A stretch of 64,000 nt of DNA, taken from Leptobrachium leishanense. Its lineage: Eukaryota; Chordata; Amphibia; Anura; Megophryidae. Positions 10,803-20,083 of this stretch are shown here, one piece after another. The notes below the pieces were generated by a model that was not told where the DNA came from, ran no database searches, and saw only the letters and a list, made by a program, of their open reading frames with translations. A program made the translations under genes and the position numbers. Within the stretch, counting starts at the first letter, position 1. Each line of letters opens with the position of its first letter. The stretch covers positions 70,822,997 to 70,886,996 of the forward strand of contig CM019067.1 in the NCBI GenBank assembly GCA_009667805.1, in the 5' to 3' direction.

Positions 10803-13744
10803 TTATGTTACATGTTTACAGGTGCATTCTGTATGGAGGTATGTTAGTAAGGAGCTCTTGAGTGACTTAAGACTGGTGGAAGATTTGATGGTGTCTGGGA
10901 GGTTATTCCATAATTGCGGTGCTCTGTAGGAAAATGAGGATCGAGCCACTGTCTTTTTGTATTGTGGTATTGCAAGTAAGGTGCTGGTCCTGGATCGGAG
11001 GTTATAGGATGAGGGAGCTGCTGGGGGAAGCAGTCTATTCAGATAGGGTGGCAGCTTCCCAGAAAAGCTCTTAAACACCAGGCTGGAAAGGTGAAGGGTG
11101 CGTCTAGATTCCAGCGATGGCCAGTTTAGCTCTTTTAACATGTCACAATGGTGGGTCATGTAGTTACATTGTAATGCAAAGCGGCAGAATGAGTTATATA
11201 TGTAGTAAGTTTCTGAAGATGTGTTTGTGGGGAGGCTGCGTACACTACATCTCCGTAATCAATAGCCGGCATAAGCATTTGTTGTACAATCTGCTTTCTT
11301 ACCACGGGACTCAGGCAGGATTTGTTTCTGTACAGGGCGCCTAGTTTGGGGTAAAGTTTAGATGAGAGTTTTTCGATGTGAGGGCCAAAGGATAGATTAG
11401 GGTCCAACCACATACCTAGATATTTGAGAGAAGTGACTGTGGTCAGCGTGCCATTTGATTTTGTCCCCACACATAGATGGGGATTTTGCAATTTGTGTAG
11501 TTTAGGTTTTGTTCCAAAGAGCATTGTTACAGTTTTGTCATTATTTAACAAAAGTTTGTTGTGTTTGATCCACTTTTCTACCTCTGTGAATTGTTCTTGC
11601 AGCACGGCTTCCAGCTGCCGGAGAGTTGGTTTGCTGGTATAGATTACGGTGTCGTCTGCGTACATGTGTACAGTTGAGGCTTTGCAGACGTTGGGCAGAT
11701 CATTTATGAATATTGTGAATAGTAGGGGGCCGAGTATTGAGCCTTGGGGTACACCACAAGTGACAGGGAGGGGGAGGGAGGAGCTGTCAGAAATTGACAC
11801 ATATTGTGATCGGTCAGATACATATGATTGAAACCAGGTTAACGTGCGATCACCCATGCCAGAGTTTTTTAGTTTTTCTAACAAGATGCCATGGTCCACT
11901 GTGTCAAAGGCCTTGGCAAAATCAAGGAAGATGGCTCCAGTTAGGTTTCCTTGTTCCATCCCAGCCTGGATATCATTACAGACTTTTAAAAGGGCGGTTG
12001 TAGTTGAGTGATTTGGACGAAAGCCTGATTGATCCGGGGTTAAGTAGTTCCAATATTGATAATAATCACGTAATTGTGTGTAGACACATTTTTCCAAAAT
12101 TTTTGACATTACAGGGAGCAACGATATCGGACGGTAGTTGGATACCAAAGTACTGTCACCACTTTTATGGATAGGTACCACTCTTGCAGTCTTCCAGAGT
12201 TTGGGTATGTATCCAGTCGCCAGTGATTCATTTATTAGGGTTGCGACAGGATTTGCAATTGCTGGCGCACTGATTTTCAGCAGCATTGCTGGTATTTGAT
12301 CAGGTCCAGACTGGTATTTCATTTTTTGCTAACGGAGAAGTTTAGTAACAACACTGACAGGCACTGGTCTAAAACTGAATTCCTGTCTGATACAGGGACT
12401 TTGCACAGTTGGAGGGGCTTTATCTGCATGAGGCCTTTCTGATTGCATGTCATTTCCTAGCTTGGCAATCAAAGTGGTGGCGCATCCAACAAAATAACCA
12501 TTAAAGGCATTTGCTACATCTAGGCGGTGTTCCAGGGTTTGTTGTTCACTTTAACAGCAGCTGGCTGGGAGTGGACTGGGGGTGCTTGTATGTTACTTAT
12601 GGTTCTCCAAAAGTTTCTAGGGTTTGATATGTTATGGTTTAGATTTTCATTGAAGTAATGGGCTTTAGCCATTTTTGTTTGTTTTGTGCATTCATTCCGG
12701 CATTTTCGGTATTCGCAGTGATCGTTCATGGAACCAGTACTCTTGAAATTTGACCACAGTGAATCTCTAAGACGGTACATTAGTGTAAGATCAGCTGTAA
12801 CCCAGGGGAGATGGGTCCCTTTTACTCGCACTTTACGCAGCGGGGCATGAGAATTCCAGACTTTCAGGAGCTCAGACTGAAAGTATTCAATTGCACAGTC
12901 TAGGTCTGGGATTAGGTTTAGTCTGTACCAGGGGAGTTGTTTGAGATCACTTAGGAAGGATTCAAGAATAAATTTCTTGAAAGACCTGGTGGTTATTACC
13001 TTTGGGGGAGATTTCATTGCCTTAATTTTGCACACGCAGTACACTAGACAATGGTCACTAAAGCTATTAGCGAGAACACCTGCCTCCTGTATTCGATCAG
13101 GAGATGAGGAGAGAATCCAGTCCAGCAAGGTATGGTTAGGGCTTTTCATATTAATGCGAGTGGGGGAGGAGATTAACTGAGTTAGCTGCAAAGTTTTAAA
13201 CAGTGAGCAGTGTTTATTGTTTTTAGGATTTAGCCAATCTGTATTAAAATCGCCGAGGACCAGCATTTCACTTTTTTGGTTTTGGGCAAGTAGGTTATTA
13301 AGGATTTGAGATATGTCAGAGAGGGAGTGCAACAATGATGGATTTACTGAATGGAATCTCAATTAAACCAGAGAGGAAATCAAAGGTGACAGGGGAGCTA
13401 GAAGTCTGTAAGGGGGTGAACTTTATGGACTCCTCAACATAAATAACAATTCCCCCTCCTCTCTTTGCTCTGTCCTTTCTATAACATGAATACCCCTGTA
13501 TTGATATGGCAGAGTCTGGTACTTTTGGGATTAACCATGACTCTGTGAGCACAATGATTTTGGGTTTGTAATAGCAACACCATGCCTGAAGCTCATCCAA
13601 TTTAGGGAGTAAACTGCGGATGTTACAGTGCACAAAAGAGAGGCCTTTTTTAGTGGGGAGACTAAAGGTTGTTGTCACGTTCCCACGTTCCAACCCTGTC
13701 TTCCTGCCCTCTGTATTTGTATATTGTGTTTCTGTTGCTGCCAA
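10803..13744 (-). pseudogene. LINE copy A ORF: endonuclease and reverse transcriptase, three frameshifts
   Basis: 13744-13316 is the N-terminal endonuclease with VHCNIRSLLPK and LTESWL. 13362-12520 continues the endonuclease (GDFNTDW, then SDHCLVY) and linker. 12322-11156 is RT, with SNYRPISLLP, LDFAKAFDTVDH, GVPQGSILGPLLF and the catalytic YADD. 11159-10803 is the C-terminal domain ending TECTCKHVT. Each boundary is a frame change, so there are three indels or small deletions and the copy is dead. Copies B and C show the C-terminal boundary uninterrupted, which confirms that these are mutations and not design. Confidence 0.88.
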
Positions 13745-14525
13745 TTCCTGGGAGGCCTCCCAGGGGTTAATTGGTGTTCTGTGTGCTGCTCACCTGTTGA
13801 CCCTTGCCTTGATTCCCCTGCCTATATTAGAGCAATGTACCTATAGGACATTGCTGGGTCATTTTCCTTTGCCTGGTCTCCTTGCATCCTGTGTCCTGAA
13901 AGCTCCTTGCTGTGTTCCTGATATCCTCCGTTTGTTTATCCTGGTTCAGTTATTGCCTCTTATTTCTGTTCCAGTTTATGTCAGTTCCTTCTGTGTATTT
14001 TGTTCTGTCTATTGCTGTATTTTGTTTTGCTGTTTATGTTCCATTCAGATTCCCTGGTTACTGATTTTGGCTTGGCTGACTTCCCTTCTGGTTCCTATTC
14101 CTATATTCTGTATGACGTACTCTCTCTGGTTATGACCTTTGGCTTTCCTCTTTATGACTACTCTATTGTATATTCCTTGACTGTACTGTTTCCAGGAAAC
14201 CCTGTCATCTGTATACAACAAAAGACTCTGTACGGCTTCAAGGTAATACTTTCCTTTAGATTAGATCCGGCTATCCTAAAGACCGGTCTTTCAGTGCAGG
14301 GAATCTTTGGTATTGCCGTACAGAGGTCTTTTGTTAACCCTTTGTTGTTTTCACCTGTCCTTGCAGTTTACCCCGCATCTCTGCATATAGGGGCTTCTCT
14401 CAGGAACCAAGGCCTCACCTTCCTGCGAGTTATATTCATAGGGATATATATACAGACCGACCACTTCCAAGGATCGGAGGGCAAGTATAGGGTGGTGCGT
14501 GCCTGGTGGTACTGCCATCGTGACA
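13673..14525 (+). repeat. 5' LTR of the non-autonomous element
   Basis: Starts TGTCACGTTCCC and ends ATCGTGACA, so the ends are the inverted pair TGTCACG/CGTGACA. It is near-identical to 16888-17739. Confidence 0.95.
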
Positions 14526-14527
14526 TA

Positions 14528-15217
14528 ATGACCCAGCCATTACATAAGCCCGCAGAGATGTGTACCGTGTTGGAAACCTTATTGCACATGTTTGAGGAAT
14601 TTGTGGTTCACCTCAAAGGGTTACTGAGCCTGTGTCTAGACTCTGGTAATCAGGTCTCATTTGAGAGCAGGGTTCGTGGTCCGCTTTCTCCTGATGAAAA
14701 GAACAGAAGACGTGAGTACAATCTCTGTTTTTATTGTGCCAGTTCTTTGCACTTTTTGTCTGGCTGTCCCCTCAAGCCGGTGCGTCCTGGTGCTGGAGTG
14801 CCGGTGCGTCCTGGTGCTGGAGTGCCGGTGCGTCCTGGGGCTGGAGTGCCGGTGCGTCCTGGGGCTGGAGTGCCGGTGCGTCCTGGGGCTGGAGTGCCGG
14901 TGCATCTCAAGACTTGTGGCGAGTCTGTGCGCCCTGATACTGGCCGAGTGCCAACTGTGCCCATGTCCCACAGTAAGGCCGCTAAAGCTAGACCACGCAT
15001 GAGATCCACTGGCGCCAGTTACAGCTGGGAATCAGAGGGTGCCAGACCACGTAGGGGGTCTGACGGTGCCAGACCTAGCCGAAGTCGGATAGTGCCAGAC
15101 CACGTAGGGGATCTGATGGTGCCAGACCCTGCGGGGAGTCAGATGGCACCAGACCCCACTTTGAGTTCAGACCTCCTGAGAAATCTAGGTCTGAGAAAGA
15201 GGCACTTGAGTCTATGA
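14528..15217 (+). CDS. gag-like protein with one zinc knuckle and a 24-bp repeat array
   Basis: ATG at 14528, two bases after the 5' LTR. The frame (229 codons) begins MTQPLHKPAEM, has a helical region and then CFYCASSLHFLSGC, a C-x2-C-x4-H-x4-C knuckle as in retroelement Gag. The knuckle is followed by five 8-residue repeats (PVRPGAGV type). The frame also runs open backwards into the LTR to 14000, but the ATG just after the LTR is the natural start. It ends at TGA 15215-15217, overlapping the ATG of the next frame. The knuckle is probably the RNA-binding part; the capsid region is too short to call a full Gag. Confidence 0.6.
   Translation: MTQPLHKPAEMCTVLETLLHMFEEFVVHLKGLLSLCLDSGNQVSFESRVRGPLSPDEKNRRREYNLCFYCASSLHFLSGCPLKPVRPGAGVPVRPGAGVPVRPGAGVPVRPGAGVPVRPGAGVPVHLKTCGESVRPDTGRVPTVPMSHSKAAKARPRMRSTGASYSWESEGARPRRGSDGARPSRSRIVPDHVGDLMVPDPAGSQMAPDPTLSSDLLRNLGLRKRHLSL
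14777..14900. repeat. 24-bp minisatellite
   Basis: Five copies of CCGGTGCGTCCTGGTGCTGG plus four bases, starting at 14777, 14801, 14825, 14849 and 14873, with a partial sixth. The first two units carry GGTGCTGG and the later ones GGGGCTGG. Confidence 0.95.
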
Positions 15218-16533
15218 AGGATGAATCCTTTTTGGCCACAAGGCCAGAGGATGAAGTACCCATGGAGGTTATGTCGCTCTGGGCATCCGATACTAAACCT
15301 CAGACTTATGTGAATACCTCTGATGGCTGTAGGGGTTTAAAGACACAACTGGCTGGTTCTGAGCAGCGACTGGCAGCCAAAAGACAGTCCCTACGTATTG
15401 TTACTGGGTGTATTACATGTAGAGCCGCAACCCCAGTGCCCATTGGCGGTAAGCCAGTCCTGTCTCCGTCTGGCAATGCGCAGCCAGTCCTGTTTCCGTC
15501 TGGCAATGAGAAGCCAGTCCTGTTTCCGTCTGGCAATGCGCAGCCAGTCCTGTTTCCGTCTGGCAATGAGAAGCCAGTCCTGTTTCCGTCTGGCAATGAG
15601 AAGCCAGTCCTGTTTCCGTCTGGCAATGAGAAGCCAGTCCTGTTTCCGTCTGGCGATGAGAAGCCAGTCCTGTTTCCGTCTGGCGATGAGAAGCCAGTCC
15701 TGTTTCCGTCTGGCGATGAGAAGCCAGTCCTGTTTCCGTCTGGCGATGCGCAGCCAGTCCTGTCTCCGTCTGGCGATGCGCAGCCAGTCCTGTCTCCGTC
15801 TGGCGATGCGCAGCCAGTCCTGTCTCCGTCTGGCGATGCGCAGCCAGTCCTGTCTCCGTCTGGCGATGCGCAGCCAGTCCTGTCTCCGTCTGGCGATGCG
15901 CAGCCAGTCCTGTCTCTGTCTGGCGATGCGCAGCCAGTCCTGTCTCCGTCTGGTGATGCGCAGCCAGTCCTGTCTCCGTCTGGCACTGCGCAGCCAGTCC
16001 TGTCTCCGTCTGGCACTGCGCAGCCAGTCCTGTCTCCGTCTGGCACTGCGCAGCCAGTCCTGTCTCCGTCTGGCACTGCGCAGCCAGCCCTGTCTCCGTC
16101 TGGCACTGCGCAGCCAGTCCTGTCTCCGTCTGGCACTGCGCAGCCAGTCCTGTCTCCGTCTGGCACTGCGCAGCCAGTCCTGTCTCCGTCTGGCACTGCG
16201 CAGCCAGTCCAGCCTGGCAATGTGCCGCCAATATTGCCTGCTCCTGGCACGAAGCCACGGGTGCTGCCTGGTCCTGGCACGATGCCAGCGGTAACAGTAG
16301 TGATGTCTGATTCTGGTAAGCTGCCAGTCAGATCCATGGCAAACTGTGTGTCAACAGTGCCAGAGCTACATTGCAACACCACTGTGCCCATGCCCCACAG
16401 AGAGTCCGAGGATTCCAAACCTCATGGTAAGGCACAGGTAGGCGAGCCTACTCCCTGTTGCCGTGTCAGGTACGGTGGTCACCCCTTCCAAGTCTCGATC
16501 CAGGAGGAGACGTGGGAAGCTGACCAACACTAG
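15214..16533 (+). CDS. repeat protein with 25 decapeptide units, downstream frame of the non-autonomous element
   Basis: The ATG overlaps the stop of the upstream frame (ATGA), so the two are in different frames and could be joined by reinitiation or were once one frame. The 439 codons hold about 79 residues of unique sequence, then 25 copies of a decapeptide such as SGDAQPVLSP, then a proline-rich C-terminus ending WEADQH. I recognise no enzyme domain. Since 30 is a multiple of 3, other frames and the opposite strand are open too, so coding capacity alone is weak evidence that the protein is made. Confidence 0.45.
   Translation: MKDESFLATRPEDEVPMEVMSLWASDTKPQTYVNTSDGCRGLKTQLAGSEQRLAAKRQSLRIVTGCITCRAATPVPIGGKPVLSPSGNAQPVLFPSGNEKPVLFPSGNAQPVLFPSGNEKPVLFPSGNEKPVLFPSGNEKPVLFPSGDEKPVLFPSGDEKPVLFPSGDEKPVLFPSGDAQPVLSPSGDAQPVLSPSGDAQPVLSPSGDAQPVLSPSGDAQPVLSPSGDAQPVLSLSGDAQPVLSPSGDAQPVLSPSGTAQPVLSPSGTAQPVLSPSGTAQPVLSPSGTAQPALSPSGTAQPVLSPSGTAQPVLSPSGTAQPVLSPSGTAQPVQPGNVPPILPAPGTKPRVLPGPGTMPAVTVVMSDSGKLPVRSMANCVSTVPELHCNTTVPMPHRESEDSKPHGKAQVGEPTPCCRVRYGGHPFQVSIQEETWEADQH
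15451..16200. repeat. 30-bp minisatellite, 25 exact-length units
   Basis: Units of exactly 30 bp containing CAGCCAGTCCTGTCTCCGTC. Variants are grouped in blocks: early units have TGTTTCCG and end AATGAG or GATGAG, a middle block ends GATGCG, and the final block ends ACTGCG. This indicates local duplication of neighbouring units. Confidence 0.97.
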
Positions 16534-16871
16534 TCAATCTAGTTCCGAGAATACCACGCTCCATGATGGGTCTGATAATGCCGTATTCCGTGCTTATCTT
16601 GAGAAGGTCCAGCAGGGTAGTGGCCTGACTGGTACCAACATCCCTAATTCTAGCCCTGTACCCGAGGGTTATACGATCCCCATGCGGGATGTTGTTCCGT
16701 GAGGCACACTGGGCCATGATCAAGAAAGACCCTAATGCGCTCATGTGTTTTGAGGAGGAGGAAGACGACACTGAGTGGGTCCTCAATGGATTTTGGTAAC
16801 TGGTGTTCGTGATCTGTTTTCCTGATTTTTGTCTGTCATGTTTGTTGTTTTAGGTGCCCTGAGGTCACCTT

Positions 16872-16887
16872 TTTTGGAGGGGGCTAC
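16872..16887 (+). promoter_or_regulatory. polypurine tract before the 3' LTR
   Basis: TTTGGAGGGGGCTAC lies immediately upstream of the 3' LTR. The GGAGGGGG core is the expected primer for plus-strand DNA synthesis. Confidence 0.65.
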
Positions 16888-17739
16888 TGTCACGTTCCCA
16901 CGTTCCAACCCTGTCTTCCTGCCCTCTGTATTTGTATATTGTGTTTCTGTTGCTGCCAATTCCTGGGAGGCCTCCAGGGGTTAATTGGTGTTCTGTGTGC
17001 TGCTCACCTGTTGACCCTTGCCTTGATTCCCCTGCCTATATTAGAGCAATGTACCTATAGGACATTGCTGGGTCATTTTCCTTTGCCTGGTCTCCTTGCA
17101 TCCTGTGTCCTGAAAGCTCCTGGCTGTGTTCCTGATATCCTCCGTTTGTTTATCCTGGTTCAGTTATTGCCTCTTATTTCTGTTCCAGTTTATGTCAGTT
17201 CCTTCTGTGTATTTTGTTCTGTCTATTGCTGTATTTTGTTTTGCTGTTTATGTTCCATTCAGATTCCCTGGTTACTGATTTTGGCTTGGCTGACTTCCCT
17301 TCTGGTTCCTATTCCTATATTCTGTATGACGTACTCTCTCTGGTTATGACCTTTGGCTTTCCTCTTTATGACTACTCTATTGTATATTCCTTGACTGTAC
17401 CGTTTCCAGGAAACCCTGTCATCTGTATACAACAAAAGACTCTGTACGGCTTCAAGGTAATACTTTCCTTTAGATTAGATCCGGCTATCCTAAAGACCGG
17501 TCTTTCAGTGCAGGGAATCTTTGGTATTGCCGTACAGAGGTCTTTTGTTAACCCTTTGTTGTTTTCACCTGTCCTTGCAGTTTACCCCGCATCTCTGCAT
17601 ATAGGGGCTTCTCTCAGGAACCAAGGCCTCACCTTCCTGCGAGTTATATTCATAGGGATATATATACAGACCGACCACTTCCAAGGATCGGAGGGCAAGT
17701 ATAGGGTGGTGCGTGCCTGGTGGTACTGCCATCGTGACA
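16888..17739 (+). repeat. 3' LTR of the non-autonomous element
   Basis: 852 bp, with the same ends as the 5' LTR and about three differences from it. It is directly followed by the target duplicate GTTGT. Confidence 0.95.
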
Positions 17740-18056
17740 GTTGTGTCACCTATAGGACCAGGGTTAGTTTCCACATCGTTTGCCAGGGAAAGTAGCAGGA
17801 TAAATAGGAATTTGGACAGAGTTTTCTTTTGGTAATAATGTGGTTGCAGAGTTTTAAATCTTTGTCTGGGGGTGGGAGGGCCGGATTTTAACACTCTCCA
17901 CCAGCACTCAGCTGATAGGTTAAAAGAACTGAGCAGGCTGTGGTTTATTGGAACTGCGTTTCCATCCTGGGGCAATTGGAAAGGTGTATAGAAGGAGAGC
18001 GTAGTTTTAGAGACAAGGGATGAGAAAGAAAAGAGAAGCAATAGTGGCATAAACAT
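17565..18056 (-). pseudogene. LINE copy A N-terminal segment with a 2A-type peptide
   Basis: The frame starts at 18056 with a hydrophobic MFMPLLLLFSFSSLV and reaches SLANDVETNPGPIGD at 17790-17745. From 17744 down the frame enters the inserted LTR element, so its last 60 residues are not LINE protein. Subtracting the 4072-bp insertion (with one target duplicate) puts this frame in phase with the endonuclease frame at 13672, so the LINE originally read through from 2A into the endonuclease. The hydrophobic start suggests a possible signal-like peptide upstream of the 2A; that is inference. Confidence 0.82.
17754..17777 (-). other. 2A ribosome-skipping motif (DVETNPGP)
   Basis: The codons read D-V-E-T-N-P-G-P, residues 94-101 of the frame from 18056. 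This matches the 2A consensus D-x-E-x-N-P-G-P, at which the ribosome fails to join Gly to Pro. 2A motifs near the N-terminus are known in some APE-type LINEs of the CR1, L2, Rex1 and related clades. The preceding LLLSLAN is also typical of the context. Confidence 0.9.
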
Positions 18057-18169
18057 TATAGAGAAAGGTGTTGGAGGTGAGTAAACAGGAAATAGAGAGG
18101 TACCAGAGTAAATGGTGTAGGTTGCTGCGATATCACATGATCAATTAGTTGGCTATATATTAAATGAAA

Positions 18170-18212
18170 ACCATGGGGTGGGTGGGTGGGTGAGGGGAGG
18201 GTGGGCGGGAGC
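18170..18212 (+). repeat. G-rich tract with quadruplex potential
   Basis: GGGG-T-GGG-T-GGG-T-GGG-T-GAGGGGAGGG-type sequence has at least four G-runs separated by one or two bases, a strong G-quadruplex pattern on the plus strand. Confidence 0.7.
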
Positions 18213-18479
18213 AAAGTCCTGCTGGATGAGGATGATTTAGCTTCTCTCTGCTAGGGCCAGGTAGAGAGACTGAGTTTTGGGCGTGTGCTGAAAGAGAAAT
18301 TAAGATTGCAAATAGCATCACATTGGGTTGAAGTTGTCCAGGAACTAGGGGGGAGTTTGTAGGGGGCAATAAAAGTTAAGGTTCATTGAACAGGGACATG
18401 GGGCAGAATAGCAGGCCTCGAGAAAATATATAAAAAGGGAGTGGAATGCAGAAATCAGATAGCATTACAACAATTCAAA

Positions 18480-18523
18480 TATATAAAAGATACACTTGTG
18501 TGCTATATATATAATAGAACATA

Positions 18524-18557
<34 letters not shown>

Positions 18558-18605
18558 ACATCTATATCACACACATACAAACACACATATACAGTGATAT
18601 TACAA
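18480..18605. repeat. (TA)n-rich microsatellite region
   Basis: A long TA run at about 18520-18556 is flanked by CACACA/TACA-rich sequence. Confidence 0.85.
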
Positions 18606-19436
18606 TGTAAACATAATATACATCAAGAGAAAAGGCATTAGGCTATGTCATATCACCTTCAGTGAATGAAATTTCAAAGCAAGATGCCTCATTGTGGGGA
18701 GTCCTGTTGTTGACATTTTTACATATATAGATTTTTTGAAAACAATGAAAATTGTGTGAAAATTACAAAAATTGTGCTTTTAATGAAATTGCTGATATTA
18801 TAAGTGACGACGTCATAATGATCTGATCAGTTGTAGTTTTTAACCCCTTAGTGACCGGGCGGTTTTACACAAATCCGTCTTTTAGTGACCGCTGCTGTTT
18901 TCACGTTTCTGCGCTGTTAGTGTTTAGGTCAAATTTTCCTCTTACTCGTTTATTCGACCCACACATATTATACACCCTTTTTCCCGCCATTAAATGGACT
19001 TTCTAGAAATATCATTATTTCCATCATATCGAATAATTTACTATAAAAAAAATATGAAATATGAGGAAAAAAAATGGTAAAAACACACTTTTTCGTAATT
19101 TAATCCCCAAAATCTACAACCACCCAAAAAGACCCCAGCTAAATAGGTTCAAAATTTTGTCCCGAGACTAGAAATACCCAATTTTTACATGCGTTTGCTT
19201 TTTAACCCCTTCACTGCTGAGACAGTTCACCTATGTGCGCTGCGCTCATTCTGACCATTTTGTGCTAATTATTTTTAGATGACAGCCTAGGTCCTATTTA
19301 ATTAAACTCCCCCCAGACAAAAAAAACTTTTAAAAAAAAAACACATTTTTTTATTTTATTTAATTTTTTTTTTATTATTTTTTTTTTTATTTAATTTTTA
19401 TTTATTTTTTAAAACCAAGCCTGGTCATGTTTGGTA

Positions 19437-19553
19437 TCATTTGAAAGGCCATAATCAGGCCTTTCAAATGATGGCAAATATGACCATCCAGCTGCCATGG
19501 ATCGGGAGATAAAGGGATCCTTAGGATCCCCTTATCTCTACATGGCAGCTAGA
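19437..19553. repeat. two strong hairpins in the MITE
   Basis: CATTTGAAAGGCC (from 19438) is the reverse complement of GGCCTTTCAAATG (to 19471). AGCTGCCATG (19491) is the reverse complement of CATGGCAGCT (to 19551), with GAGATAAAGGGATCC and GGATCCCCTTATCTC forming the inner stem. Confidence 0.85.
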
Positions 19554-19897
19554 GGGTTAACTGGCCCACTGACATCCTCACACATATGGTGAGGTTGTCA
19601 GTGAGTGGGGGGGACCTGGAGGCTTGGCTGACATCCAAGATGTCAGCCCCCCTCCAGGTTTGAATCGCGTTTTGGCGCCAATTGGCGCCGCAACGTGATC
19701 CGGCGGCAAAACTGTTAATGCCATACACCGCTGGAAAGGGAAGGCTCTCCCCTCTCCAGCGGTGCAAACGGCATCTCCCTAGCTTCAATGGTTAGGGAGA
19801 TAGAGGGCTCCTAAGGAGCCCCCCCCTCCCCTCCATTGAAACACATGGGGGCACCTTCTGATGACGTCACCACGCAGCGTGGCGACATCATCAGCCT

Positions 19898-19927
19898 CGC
19901 CTGCCCATGTAAATCACATGGGCAGGC
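19898..19927. repeat. perfect short palindrome
   Basis: GCCTGCCCATGT and ACATGGGCAGGC are separated by five bases. Confidence 0.9.
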
Positions 19928-20083
19928 TTCCTCCCTGCCAGATCGCCGTGGGATCCGACGAGGGAGGCGAGTATCGGGCGGGAGGGGGATTTGGCGCCGC
20001 TGACATACCCTGTACGTCCGCGGGTCTAAGGGAGACCCGAGGACAGGACGTACAGGGTACGTCAGGGGTCATTAAGGGGTTAA

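Larger units (their letters stand above)
13673..17739 (+). mobile_element. non-autonomous LTR retrotransposon with gag-like ORFs and minisatellites
   Basis: Two LTRs (13673-14525 and 16888-17739) flank a 2.36-kb interior. The target duplication is GTTGT at 13668-13672 and 17740-17744, inside LINE copy A. The LTRs differ at only about three positions over 853 bp (for example an extra C near 13762, T/G near 13910, T/C near 14190), so this is a young insertion. The interior has a CCHC-type zinc knuckle and two long repeat arrays but no protease, RT or integrase. It must be moved by a relative's enzymes. I did not find a standard TGG primer-binding site at 14526. Confidence 0.92.
10606..18160 (-). 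mobile_element. LINE copy A (APE-type, L2/CR1 group), split by an LTR element
   Basis: The 3' end is at about 10606-10625, where TTTA units on the plus strand form the (TAAA)n tail of a minus-strand element. Moving left to right it shows the 3' UTR, RT C-terminus, RT, linker, AP-endonuclease, then a 4.07-kb LTR retrotransposon (13673-17739), and finally the N-terminus with a 2A motif (17745-18056). The 5' limit is not defined and is placed near 18160 only by where recognisable sequence fades. The endonuclease plus RT organisation and microsatellite-like tail fit the Jockey/CR1/L2 supergroup; the exact clade needs a tree. Confidence 0.85.
18840..20083. mobile_element. TTAA-flanked MITE with many internal hairpins
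   Basis: Starts TTAACCCCTTAGTGACC and ends GGTCATTAAGGGGTTAA, so about 17 bp of terminal inverted repeat including TTAA at both ends. TTAA ends suggest a piggyBac-like or other TTAA-specific transposase. A second start-like TTTAACCCCTTCACTGC at 19202 suggests another MITE nested inside. There is no coding capacity. The right half is a series of palindromes, listed separately. 19300-19400 is almost pure A/T. Confidence 0.75.

Noticed and set aside
15306..16418. Long minus-strand frames over the 30-bp minisatellite
   Set aside because: They mirror the plus-strand repeat; without start context or domain they are shadows.
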